Positions 10,387 to 21,307 are shown, numbered from the stretch's first letter. The stretch is DNA of 64,000 nucleotides from Zygaena filipendulae (GCA_907165275.2 OU015655.1:7452501-7516500); one strand, 5' to 3'. The notes: a model not told the origin generated them from the sequence alone. Translations and numbers: made by a program.

Positions 10387-12148
10387 CTTAAGAAAAAGGT
10401 CTAAATACAATTCAAAACCAACGGTACTTCCATATTAACTTTCACACCCCTTTTCACCCCATTAGGGATTAAATTTCTAGACATCCTTTTTTACTGCTTG
10501 TTTTCATGCAGTAGGTAGGTATATGAAGCTTAATTTCGAAGAAATAGTCAGTCAGGACAGGGTCGCTATGCAACTTGTACCTAAAATTCTGCCAATTCTT
10601 GAATAATTTCTGCCAGAACTATCAAATTTAACCTGACCTATAAACCGACAGCAGTTAGCATATCGTCAGAGTGCTTGCAAATACAGAACAGCGAACGTTT
10701 GTACCTAAACCAACAAAATATAACAATTTGCCTGACTGACGACGCTGTTTGTAAACGTAGTAGGTATCTACGTAATTTAGATGATTGGGCATGATGATCT
10801 ATTTAGTCCGTCAGATAGTAAAAAAATAATAGACACGTAATACGTAGCTACATATTGGTTGCTTTTGCAAATTAGTGAAATAACGTATTGTGTTCATCTC
10901 GTTGCCAATTTGATACTTTCGTATAACGATAGATGGGCAATCAACCGTGTTTAAACTCGGTTGGGTTAAAAACAACTAGTATGCTGGGTGTTAATGGGTA
11001 TTTACTATTTATTGGTGCAGTGAATTGTGTGTTTATAGGGTTTAAATACCCAAGCACCGGGTTTCAACTAGGTTGAATGCCCTACATGTGAACCTTGGTG
11101 ACTTGATTTTTAAAGTAATTATGTTCACCAAGTGTATAAATTATACATATACTCGGACCTACGGCTGCTCTACGGAAAAACAAAGCAACTGTAACTTTTT
11201 CGATTTTTTTTTTATTTGTGTCACTTTCCACGCATAACGGGCGTTGCTACACTGGTACCTACTGTTAAAATAAAATTATGAAAATCGTTAAACTATTTAG
11301 GGACGGTTTATTTCAAATAAGCGATTTCCGGTTTTTTGCTCCTCTTGTCGAAAATTTATTTAGCTGAAATTACTTTGTTTTACCGTAAGGCAGCCGATTA
11401 AGTCTGGACCAATGATACTAAATGCATTTTATAGAAATTTTTGTATAGGTACCTAAACATTTATATTTTAATTATTTACTGCATAAGAAGTTAGTAAAAC
11501 GTTATTTGAATCAATTCGCTAGATTCAATAGCTTCCAGATCTCCGTGTGTCATGAGATCATGTTAAGCATTGATATCTCCGTGGCGTATTTGCATTAATG
11601 TTGCTTCTTGCATCCGTCCTTATTAGGTTAAGTTTCTACTATAAGATTAATATTTAGGTAATAAATTTTGACTTAAATAAAAGAATATTAGAATTATATC
11701 TTTATTTTATTACATACACAAGCTGTGTCCCACTGTCCCGTGGTTTCATCCGTATTAGTTTGAGAAAAAATCTAAGTATGTTATTAAATATAGGTACCTA
11801 TTCCATTACTTTAAGAGTAGGTATTACTTAGAAGGTACATTTAGGGTTGCCAGATACATTGGCTGGACATGTTTGACTTTTTACAGAAGATTCCGGCCAA
11901 ATATTTTCTCACCCGGCATATACGGCTTTTGTAAGACTTCTTGCCTGACTGCCGCGCGAGTCGAAAGTCGAGCGCACTCAAAGCCGGAACTGCCCTGAGC
12001 GCTGTTCGCGATAAAAAAATTAAGCAAGTTTTCTTTTTTTTTAAATTATGATAGGTAAACCTACCTACCTATACTGCAGTGGCGAAGGTACCATAGAAGC
12101 CGATTCCCACCGGCTTCCCTTCAGACGCAACATCTCTCTCTACCGTAA
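10387..12148. other. gene-free stretch
   Basis: No exon recognised. It holds a CRE-MITE end at about 10793-10845 (TTTAGTCCGTCAGATAGTAA) and CACCCC-rich words near 10445 that also occur in Helitron-like copies. The rest is unassigned AT-rich DNA. A slightly GC-richer block at 11940-12010 has no frame worth calling. Confidence 0.55.
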
Positions 12149-12247
12149 TTGAGAACGTTGTCAGGGATACAGGGAAGGACTTTTTATACCGGAATTCCCG
12201 CGGGAACTCCGGACTTATCGCAGGTGAAACCGCGGGGAACAGTTAAT
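12149..12247 (+). repeat. Helitron-like repeat, 3' fragment
   Basis: Contains CGTTGTCAGGGATACAGGG, GGAATTCCCGCGGGAACTCC and GGTGAAACCGCGGGGAACAG, the 3' half of the family. The terminal CTAG is mutated. Confidence 0.7.
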
Positions 12248-12828
12248 AGTTTAATAAGTTGAAATTAAAGTAGATTTCCGGCTTCCCCATATCAATATTT
12301 CACCCTTCGCCACTGCTATACTGTCCGGATTTTAGAACATACATAAATTATGTCCGGCTTTAAAAAACTATGATTAGCTATTAAAAAAGGTATGTTCAGA
12401 TTTTAGGGTCAAATGATCATTATTTTGTTGCGAAGTTATTTTAAAACTGATATCTCATAAGCTATTTATTGAAATGAAAAGTGATGTTAAGCGCAATTTT
12501 GTTCAAAATTATATATACATATACTTATACTTGTGATGAATGTCGTATTTGGGTATCTAAGGATTAGGCAGATAATATCATTTTTATTATAAAAACACCT
12601 TCGCAAGAACATATTTGATTACTCATCATAAAAAAGGATATAGTGATAGTCAACCTTAAAAGACAGACACGCTGTTACAGTTTTTTTTAGAACATATATG
12701 TAGGTAGGTAGGTATATATGATTTTTGCGTAGGTAACTTCAACTGTTTACGCAGCGTACCTACGCAATAATAATAAATAATAATAATTACTTATTACATT
12801 GCTCTATATTGTTTGTAGAAGTTGCAAT

Positions 12829-15719
12829 TTATTTTTCCACTGAGTTTGGACCTGGTTGCACCGAAACATTAGCCATGGACGCTTTATTGTATTGATCCTT
12901 AAGGCGCTGTTTCATTTCGAAAAACAATTTGGGACACGAACGCATGTATTTCCTGAATTCAGCTTTGTCTAAAATTAACACCTGAAAGACAATAATTTAA
13001 ATAGAATTTATAAGCACCAGACTCCAAGCCTGACATATTATGTGGTACCTACCTACTGAAAAATAAAATTTCGGTTACTGCAGTCTAAAAAACACCTGTA
13101 CCTAATCGATCAAAAAAATATTTACTTTACAATGTGTTACAGCTATCACAGAATTTGATCCGATTTCCTTATCTGTGACCAGCGATAGTTCACCAAAGTG
13201 GTCACCGTCAATTAAGTGGCCCGCTTCCTCGTTTTTCGAAGTGTAAACCGCCATGACACCTGCATGTATGATGGTGAGGCCGTCTCCAGGCGACCAAACC
13301 TGCAATGTTGTAACCACATCAGTTTTCAAAAGAAAATTATAAATTTAAATGTATCTATTTATCAAATATTTACTTACATTACAAACAATATCGTTGTGTA
13401 AATACACCTCTTCCTTCAACAACATGGTGAGATCGTCAGTTATCTTAGACGGCCACTCAGAAAAATAAGGAATCCTTGTGATATGTCGACTATAACAGTG
13501 TAACTTCACATCTCTCTTGATGCACGTTGGAAGAGACAGATACAAGGCGTTATGTTTTTCTATCACTGTTAACTTTGTTAAGTTGAATTTGTAGTATTGA
13601 ACAACTTTAGTCAATATGATATCCGGCAACTGTCTACATCGTAGCATATTGATTGTCCTTTCAAGGGTCACAGTTATTTGACTCTCGGGATATTTCAATC
13701 TGCTAAGACAGGAGTATAGTTCCATAGTGGTCCACATATAGAAGTAAATTCCGACAAAGAAACTCAATAAAGCAGACATTCGATCTATATAACTCTCGAC
13801 CGCATGAATCCCTTGTCCAAAGATAAATAGAGATTTACAAACTCTAAAAAGCTCGATAACCACAAAGGAGACACTGTCTTGTCGACCGTACTCATCAACA
13901 AATTTAGTATGAATCAGCCAATAATAAAACGAAGACCAATCGTTACGTCCATGTAAAATGTCTAGCAGACACAATGTATTACTTACATTTAACGCATACA
14001 ACATAGTGAGAAATCCAAGAACACTAATTCGTAAGAATTTAAAGAAAAATAGAGCCCTGATTGTGCGCCTTTCTCCAATCCAATACAATGAAGCGTCGTA
14101 CAAACGAATTAGATTGAACACACTGATGAATTTTAATGTACAAATAAATCTGTTAGATTTACACAAAGTGCATACAATATTATTGCCATATCTGACGAAC
14201 ATGAGAGAGTGCAAAGGTACTGCCGAAGCAGCATGCATAAATAACTTGGTCGAAGAATAATGCAATAAAATTTTTTGGTAATTCATTATGACTTTCCTTT
14301 TCGATCTATCGACGTAGCCTGTTTTTGTGTTTATGAATAAATCAACAAATATAATAATTTCACAGACGACACAAATGTAATAAACCGGCAATTGAAACTG
14401 CCCGAATATGGAGCTGTTATGATGAAACATAAATGTGATAAATAAGACACATTTGAGAACAAGAAAGTCCCAAAAGTTTCTGAAACAAAAACGTATCCGT
14501 TAGGTAGATACTCTCGCCACATTAAGCCTGTTTTACATAATTTATGGCATGAATGTAAACTGAAGCCTAAGAATTCGTGTGCATGATCCCCCCCCCCCCC
14601 CCCCCCCCCCCAAATTAAGGGCTGGGCACGCGCTTGAGCCTACTATAGATAATTCAACTGGACCAAACGACGACGGCCGTGGCCCGAAGGGAATATAATT
14701 AACTAGCTGTCCCCCGAGATTTCATCCGCGGTAATTTCGGAGTTCCCGCGAGAATTCTGGGATAAAAACTATCCTATCTTTTAAGTTGGACCATTTTATG
14801 AATGGTTACAAAATTTTATCAAAATCCGTTCAGTAGTTTCAGAGTCCATCGCGGACAAACAACGTGACACGTGATTTATATATACTAGACTAGAAGATAT
14901 ATATATTAAGAATTAAGAAGATAAGATAAGATTATCCTATCCTATATACCTACATAGGTAGGAACCCACCAGCGCAAGAGCACCAAATTATAAAACGTCA
15001 GTTTCAATCAGTCAGTTTTGACTCTCCGTGCAAATCGCCCACCATTTTATGGTAACTAGGCCAGCAGTCTCGACAGTGTTTTGACAACGTTATCGTATCG
15101 ATCGTTAACTAGGGACCCAAAAATCATATCGATAAACGTAATTACCTACAGTAACCAACATTACGTGAATTGCAAGTTTCGAGTCGAGGCTTGCATATAA
15201 TGTAATGTTGGTTACTATAATGATGATGATCGTTCGATCGTTATGATTGGGTCGGTCGATACGATAACGTTAAAACGTTGTCGAGACTGCCGGCCCTGGG
15301 CTGCAAAGGAGTTGTGCGTCTGGACTCTGGAGCTTACACATGAGTAAGGTAACCTACGTGTTGATAAATACGTATAATATCTCATACAAGCATGCGATGA
15401 GGGCCGATTTAATCCGCCCTGAATGTATTAAATCAATAAGTATAGAGAGGTATACCTACCTGAATTTGCTGAAAGGATGGATCGATTTTCTATAATAGCG
15501 GTACTGTCTGGCTCTCTCCGATTTCATCGCATGAAGAGAGAGGAAAAGTCGCTTTGATCTTTCGTCCGAGCACGATAACAAGAACAAATCATGCCAACGT
15601 CGACGTACAGTGGCTAAACAACCTTTTCCTTTTATATCATTTGATAACACGTCTTTTTCTGGTATTATAGTACAACCATGATCCAAATAAGCCTCGTAAA
15701 AATCACCAGCCCTGTGCAT
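12829..15719 (-). CDS. divergent HCN-like cyclic-nucleotide-gated ion channel
   Basis: Four exons (minus): 15719-15460, 14479-13378, 13299-13126, 12981-12829. Donors GTAGGT, GTAAGT, GTAAAT; acceptors TTTTGTTTCAG, ACATTGCAG, TCTTTCAG. Phases agree and give 562 codons. Exon 1 carries the conserved pre-S1 HPFSKFR; exon 2 holds S1-S6 and the C-linker; exons 3-4 the cNMP-binding domain (GDHFGELSLV). Family role: plasma-membrane cation channel opened by hyperpolarisation and modulated by cAMP. The pore region aligns without gaps to vertebrate HCN, but the filter CIGYG is IFGQG. The S4 region has few basic residues. The Arg that holds the cyclic-nucleotide phosphate in the RTASV block is replaced (GSNSV). 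Altered permeation and ligand independence are therefore plausible, but this is inference. The C-terminal tail is short (about 35 residues after the C-helix). The frame is intact, so it is probably a functional paralogue, not a pseudogene. A 24-C run and a Helitron-like copy lie in intron 1. Confidence 0.88.
14588..14611. repeat. 24-bp poly-C homopolymer
   Basis: An uninterrupted run of 24 C in intron 1 of the HCN-like gene, about 110 bp upstream of the exon 2 acceptor. Exceptional in AT-rich surroundings. The exact length may be affected by sequencing error. Confidence 0.95.
14703..14890 (-). repeat. Helitron-like repeat in HCN-like gene intron 1
   Basis: Begins CTAGCTGTCCCCCGAGATTT and contains TTTCATCCGCGGTAATTTCG and ATCCGTTCAGTAGTTTCAGA. 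Minus-oriented, nearly full length, with the 5' end decayed into ATATATACTAGAC. Confidence 0.75.
15056..15297. repeat. foldback/TIR element with nested inverted repeat
   Basis: Outer arms of about 45 bp: GGCCAGCAGTCTCGACAGTG with ACGTTATCGTATCGA on the left, and TCGATACGATAACGTTAAAA then GTTGTCGAGACTGCCGGCCC on the right. An inner pair AGTAACCAACATTAC / GTAATGTTGGTTACT (about 15149-15163 and 15201-15215) is perfect. This is a small DNA element in intron 1 of the HCN-like gene; superfamily not assignable and no clear target duplication. Confidence 0.65.
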
Positions 15720-16299
15720 TTTAGGTAGTTGAAGTAATTAGGTACTTGAATAGGTATTTATAAGTTTAAAGAGTTCTAGGCAGCGCGGCGGCGTTTGTAT
15801 GTCTAGAAACTCTTGCTTTTTTATCTGTTTGAAAGCTCTTGTGATGTCGTATTCTTATTATTTTCTTATAATAAGACATAGATATTAAATGACTACATAA
15901 TCTTATTTGTTTCCTATTTTCTTCTTCTTCTTCAATTATGGCAATCTACCGCGATTTATCGCATTTAATTCTGCCCATGTACAACCCAAAGGGTTTTTAG
16001 CAATTAAAGTACCTAATTATGGCAAAACGCCAATGACAGTGTTAGATTGTTCTCCAAGATAAAACACGATTCTCTCTCGAAAACCAGCTTCTTTCTTGGA
16101 AAACAAAATGGCTGCTGAACGGTGGTGAAAATATCGAAAGGTTGTTTTCTACCAAATGATTAATCATTCTGACCAGAGAGAAGGTAATCACCTGTAATCA
16201 CTACGTTATTTTGTCAATGACAAAGAGAGAGAGAGAGAAGGTAATCACTACGTTATTCTGACAATGATAAAGAGAGCAAAAAGAATACAAGAGAAGGGA
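15720..16299. promoter_or_regulatory. upstream region of the HCN-like gene
   Basis: This must hold the promoter and 5' UTR of the minus-strand channel gene, whose start codon is at 15719-15717. I see no convincing TATA or initiator element. It also contains two copies of the AGAGAAGGTAATCACTACG word near 16176-16256, shared with 17426, 38698 and 46983. Confidence 0.35.
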
Positions 16300-16575
16300 G
16301 GAGGATGGCGTCGTCATCATTCTGAGGGGCACTCTTGCCTCTCGAGGAGGAGCCCGGCAACGGGCTGGCGCTGTCGGGGCTGCGGAGCATGCGAGAGCGA
16401 TTCCCGTGGCCCCGGCGCTAGGCGCGGAGGAGGAACATCCCAGGGTTTTTAGTGGGTAGTATTCCCGCCCTTCTCAGGGCGGGTCGCCCTTATCAGGGCG
16501 GAGTCCCACATAAAGCCCCGGCCCGGGGGCGGTGGTATGCATAAAGCATTTTCCCTGGGTCAAAAAAAAGGTGTT
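16300..16575 (+). mobile_element. GC-rich LINE 3' fragment (probable)
   Basis: A GC-rich island in AT-rich DNA with GGGTTTTTAGTGGGTAGTAT and AGTCCCACATAA words that I associate with 3' UTRs of lepidopteran non-LTR elements, ending in an A-rich tail at 16561-16568. It carries two adjacent hairpins, CCCGCCCTTCTCAGGGCGGG (16466-16485) and CGCCCTTATCAGGGCG. The 62-codon open frame at 16264-16452 is not supported as a gene. Confidence 0.45.
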
Positions 16576-16691
16576 GGTTATAGGAGCCACATCACCACTG
16601 CCACTAATAAACGGAAAAAAGAAAAGAATGGGCAAAAATCTATCTGAGAAATAGACAAGAGTAGGTATAGCAATATGAAACTTATTAAAGA

Positions 16692-16870
16692 CTAGCTGTG
16701 CCCCGCGGTTTCACCCGCGTGCTTTTCGGAATTCAGTTAGGAACATTTTTTTTAAATAAAAGTAGCCTATGTTACTGCTTATAACTACTATTTGCCAGTG
16801 AAAGTCCCGTTAAAATTGGCCCAATCGTTTCAGAGATTAGCCGGAACAAACAGACAGATAGAGAAAAATT
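16692..16870 (-). repeat. Helitron-like repeat
   Basis: Begins CTAGCTGTGCCCCGCGGTTT, with CACCCGCGTGCTTTTCGG and the internal block GTGAAAGTCCCGTTAAAATT. Minus-oriented and about 180 bp. Confidence 0.8.
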
Positions 16871-18091
16871 CAAACAACAAACTCGACCCACTAAAGGTGG
16901 CCGGTGGGTCGCCGTGGACGTTGATGAAGGTATATCGGATTGGTGGACCGCTCAGAAGAATTTATTCTTCTGAGGTGGACCGGAACGTTAAGGTACCTAC
17001 CTTACCTACTGAGAATACAGCGCAATTGAAAAAAAAAAAATGGCAACCGAAAAGGTTACATTCTTCGATTCGGAGATGGATATTATAATTGAAACTTATA
17101 TTAAGCCTCTTGCCGATGCTAAACATGCAGGTAAATATATTTATTTTAGCATTAAAACTTATGTTACGTAAACAAAGATTGCATTCCACTCTTCATCTGA
17201 AAGATAAAGTTTGCGTCGCATTATTAACCAACTGTTACCACAAAAGACATTCACTAGCATAGTCCGTTCCACTTGGGTTTTCGACCACAACGTTAGGTTA
17301 AAATGAGCGCCTAGTGGAACGCAACCTTAGTAGGTAGTAGGTACCTACAACATGGGTATTGGGTTAGTTATTCTTCTATATTGGGTACAACTAAAACGTA
17401 GTCATTACCTTCTCTCTGGGTACAACCAGAGAGAAGGTAATCACTACGGGGTACAACTAAGTACCGCAAGGGTTTTTGGCGGGCATCGAAGGTGGCGGCT
17501 CACTAAAAAGCGGATTTTGTTGTGTTTTATGGTGCTGTATTGGACAATAATTTTCACAGTAAGAGTTTTTTGTGTGCTCAAAAAGATATATGACATTCCG
17601 AGCTGATTTCTTCGGTATCCTCCAAGAGCTCCGAGAAAGTTCTTGTAGTCTATTCAGTACCATGGCCTACAAGTTCAAACCTCAGTTTAGTTATTCTTCT
17701 GAGGTTCTCTTCAGAGGTTCAAACCGTACAACAATGCTAAAAGTTGATTTGCTAACTTATTTTACTTGAAACTGGCTAAATGCATTATATGCGAAAGCCA
17801 ATAAGAAAAGAGAAGAAAGAAACTACTGCAACTGTCAGTTGTCACTTTTCTGTCACTGTCTGTCAAGAGTGTATGGTAGGTAGGTAGGTAGACAGTGATT
17901 TATTCTTTGCTCGCTGTGGCAATGGATTTCGATTTGGTAGTTATGTAGGTAGTGATTTTGTAAGTACATACGTTTGGGAATTCGGGAAATAATTTTCGCT
18001 TTGATGAGCTAGTTAGGTCGAATCAAACACAGGGATTATATTCTCTTTCAATAGATTTGAATTTTTTGTAAAACTAAACATTCGTTACAAA
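16871..18091. other. gene-free stretch upstream of the transposase-derived gene
   Basis: No supported exon before the ATG at 18092. Bases 17404-17419 and 17426-17441 form a perfect 16-bp inverted repeat (ATTACCTTCTCTCTGG) with a 6-bp loop. The words TTATTCTTCTGAG occur near 16962 and 17692. The promoter of the 18092 gene must lie at the right end, but no core element is obvious. Confidence 0.5.
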
Positions 18092-20750
18092 ATGCCGAAA
18101 AATATTACTACCGAAGTACGTGAGATTATTCTAAAAGTCAAAGAATTCATGGATGAAGAAAAACGAATGCAGGTTCCAATAATTCCTCTTAGTAAAGTGT
18201 ATTTAAGAGTATCGGCCGCTACAGGTTAGTAATTCTCTTTACAACCATATAAAATTGATACATTTCTAGCTATTCCAGCATTTTATTACAAAGCCCTATA
18301 AGTACTTTGTTTACGATCTTCAAATTAGAACGATTTTTTTACAATGACAAAGATGTTTCTCTATTGTATATTTCACCCTACCCACCAGATCTTTAAACTT
18401 ATTATAACTTATTAAAACCTTAAAACTTATTAAAACCTTCGAGCACAGATAATAATCATACTAAAGACGAGTTTTTGATGATATGAAAAAACATTGACAT
18501 CTTTCCTTGATAAAGTTAGCTTGTACTAGCAAAACCTAAAACATTTTTTTTTATTTCTATCTGGATGTTGTTAAACATGTATGTGTATGTCTGTAACTCA
18601 GGTCTGTAAGTATGCATAACACACAAAATTTACTGAACTAGGTTTGTCACAAATTGTCAAAATTCAAAATTCAGAACCTATTTATTACTTAGGATTGGTT
18701 ACAATCACTTGTAATCGTCAGCAGGTTCTTAGAACTATAAATTACCGTCAGTTCGGAATACATCCTCTGCTGAAAAGAACTGACAAGAAGCTCAGCAGCA
18801 CTGTCTTTTAATGATCATACTTATAAACTAGGAGAACAAAAAATAGTAATTGGATAGAGCAATTCATTCCCAAACATCTGTATCATTTAAATAGTCTACT
18901 ACACTATAATATGCTTTATCACATAATCTGTGTTTAATAAGTGTCTTGAATTGATTAATTGACAAATTAATTACATTGTTTGGAAGTTTGTTGTAAAAGT
19001 GTATACATTGTCCTTTAAATGACTTAGAAATTTTATGGAGCCTAGTCTTAGGCACAGCTAGTTTATCTTTATTTCTTAAGTTTAGGTTATGTAAATCACT
19101 GTTTTTCTTAAAGTTGCCTAAATTTTTGTGAACATATAATAAATTGTCGTATATGTACTGAGAATGTACAGTCATTATTTTAAACTCGCTGAATTTAGTT
19201 CTCAGTGAATCTCGGGGGCCTAACTTATAGATTACACAAATAGCTCGCTTCTGCAACACGAATATAGACTCGATATCTGCAGCACTACCCCCAGCAGTAT
19301 GCCGTATGACATAATGCTGTGAAAATAACTAAAATAAACTAAATGTGCGGTGTTAATATCAGTAAGTTGACGGTTTTTCTTAACAGCATAAGCCGCCGAG
19401 CTTAATCTACCTGATAACTTTTTTATATGTGGGCCCCATTGTAATTTTGCATCTAATGTTATACCTACGAAGACAGTTTCATCAACTATTTCCAAATCCT
19501 CGTTATTGATACTGATCAATAATGTTAAAAAATGTTAAACAAGTAAAAACCAGAGTACTGACTCTGGTTTTTACTTGTTTAACATTTTTTGTCACAAATC
19601 TTACACATTTGGTTTTATTACGGTTTAGTAACAAGTTATTAGCATTAAACCAGTGTACTATTTTGGAGAGAGCATTGTTTACATCGTCTACAGCCGATTG
19701 CTGTCTATTAACCTTAAACACTAAAGATGTATCTGCAAACAATACTATCTCATGGTTGTCCCTCACTAGATAAGGTAAGTCATTTATATAAACAAGGAAC
19801 AGGAATGGTCCTAATATAGATCCTTGGGGTACTCCCATTACAACGGCAGAACCATGTGATCGTTTTCCGTTGACATCAACCCTTTGGATCCTATCACTCA
19901 AGTACGAAGTAAGAAGATCCAAAGCTACACCTCGTATTCCGTAATAGTGTAGTTACCTGACCAAAGTTGTATGCTCAACACAATCAAAGGCCTTGGATAA
20001 ATCACAAAACAGTCAAGTTTTATATTTTTAAATATTTTTCAAGTTTCTAGTATTTATTGTGTACCCTTAGGTATGCAATCAGTTCAGATCAAAGCTACAG
20101 GCAACAGCTAGTGTAAAATAAATGTTTTCATTCTCTAATGTTTATTACAAAATTATAATATATTCTGTCATTTGCTTAACCTTAATAAAAATTGACTTCA
20201 GACTATAATAGTGTTAAGTACAATCACCTCTGTGGAAATCAAACACAGATCACAATGAAAAATATATTGATTGTAAATATGATATTGATTGTACTATTTT
20301 ACTACTTATTACTTATAGTATTTTACTACTTTTGTAGGTGTGTCAGAACGTACAGTGCTCAACATAGCAAAGGAAGCCAGGCTAGTAGAGCAAGGGCTAT
20401 TAGATCCTGAAGTTTTAAAAAAAACACCAAAAAAACGGATACGAACTAAAGGAAAAATAGAAGTGGATGAGTATGACTTACAAGTTATAAGAAGAAAGAT
20501 ACATGAGTTTTATGCTTTCAAAAAAGAAGTACCTACTATTAACAAACTTCTACAAATACTTAAACAAGAAATTAACTTCAAAGGTTCACGAGAAACTTTG
20601 CGCAAAATACTGCGAAAAAATGGATTTCAATTCAGAAAAACAAAAAATAATAAAGAAAAGGAGGCAATTCCAGAGCCCACATCTTCTGTACCTCCCATGG
20701 TGCCGCCATATATTCACACTATGTTCAGCCATAAAAATATTCAATCCTAG
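18092..20750 (+). CDS. transposase-derived DNA-binding protein, catalytic domain absent
   Basis: Two exons: 18092-18224 and 20338-20750 (stop TAG 20748-20750). Donor GTTAGT; acceptor TACTTTTGTAG; the intron splits a Gly codon (G/GT); 181 codons. Residues 1-60 (MPKNITTEVREIILKVKEF...VSAATGVSERTVLNIAKEAR) and 80-140 (KIHEFYAFKKEVPTINKLL, GSRETLRKILRKNGFQFRK) match the N-terminal helix-turn-helix region of an IS630/Tc1-like transposase family widespread in insects, where it is followed by a DDE nuclease. Here the protein ends with a short Pro-rich tail (IPEPTSSVPPMVPPYIHTMF) and no DDE domain. Both exons are open and spliced, and the intron carries a LINE. This suggests either an exapted DNA-binding protein or a truncated transposon copy. 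Likely nuclear; targets unknown. Confidence 0.7.
18659..20013 (-). mobile_element. 5'-truncated Jockey-like LINE in the intron of the 18092 gene
   Basis: The minus strand encodes reverse-transcriptase blocks FCDLSKAFDCVEH (about 19980-20010), GVPQGSILGPFLFLVYINDL and a damaged FADD motif (FAD-T), then the LINE C-terminal end finishing NDTDVWE at 18864. Frames are broken by an in-frame stop after LVR, a lost codon in FADD and an inverted duplication at 19527-19590. The 3' tail is TTTTGAATTTTG-like. GTCAA occurs next to both ends and may be the target duplication. It is non-functional. Confidence 0.85.
19527..19590. repeat. perfect 30-bp inverted repeat (hairpin)
   Basis: Arms 19527-19556 and 19561-19590 are exact reverse complements (arm starts AAAAAATGTTAAACAAGT), with a 4-base loop ACTG. 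It lies inside the LINE reverse-transcriptase region and breaks the ORF. Confidence 0.97.
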
Positions 20751-21159
20751 ATGTTTGTCAATCTAAATTTGTTATATCCTTGTAAGGCCAAATTTAATAG
20801 GTCGATATGGTCGGCACAACCCAATGTATTAAAAATAACTGCAAGTTTAGTTAGGTTAAATAATGTTTTAAGTTTTAACATGTCATAATTTAAGGTCTCT
20901 GGATCATAATTGAATGATTTTAAAAACTGTCTTGGGCCAAAATGTCCACATTTTCGTCATTCAATTAGGTTGTTGAGCCTTATGAGGATAAGTAGATGAT
21001 TGATAGGGACTACTTATGTTAAGAGTGACTTGCAAGTTATTCAAATATAAATTAGCAATTAAAACAGGATTAGAATAATATTAAGGTGAGTGTTTACAAT
21101 TAAAAATTTTGGATGTGTATTATAAACAGTTTAGAGCAATGTAACATCAATGACTGGTA
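20751..21159. other. probable 3' UTR and flank of the transposase-derived gene
   Basis: AT-rich, no exon. The poly(A) site cannot be placed with confidence. Confidence 0.4.
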
Positions 21160-21307
21160 ATTCCTACTTATATAAAAATGCGAATTTAAGTTATTATTTG
21201 TTTGTTACGCTTTCATGCTTTAACTCAACTGATCATTTTTTTTACCTTGGAATTCCTGCGGTAACTCCGAAATTGTCGCGGGTGAAACCGCAGGGAGCAG
21301 AAGTAAA
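21160..21307 (+). repeat. Helitron-like repeat
   Basis: Has TTTGTTTGTTACGCTTTCATG, GGAATTCCTGCGGTAACTCC and GGGTGAAACCGCAGGGAGCA (some shown in part). Plus-oriented, with the terminal CTAG mutated. Confidence 0.75.

Noticed and set aside
14331..14522. 63-codon minus frame overlapping channel exon 2
   Set aside because: Out-of-frame shadow of the HCN-like exon, which has better splice and homology support.
16264..16452. Gly/Arg-rich 62-codon frame
   Set aside because: GC-rich LINE 3' fragment; composition alone gives such frames.
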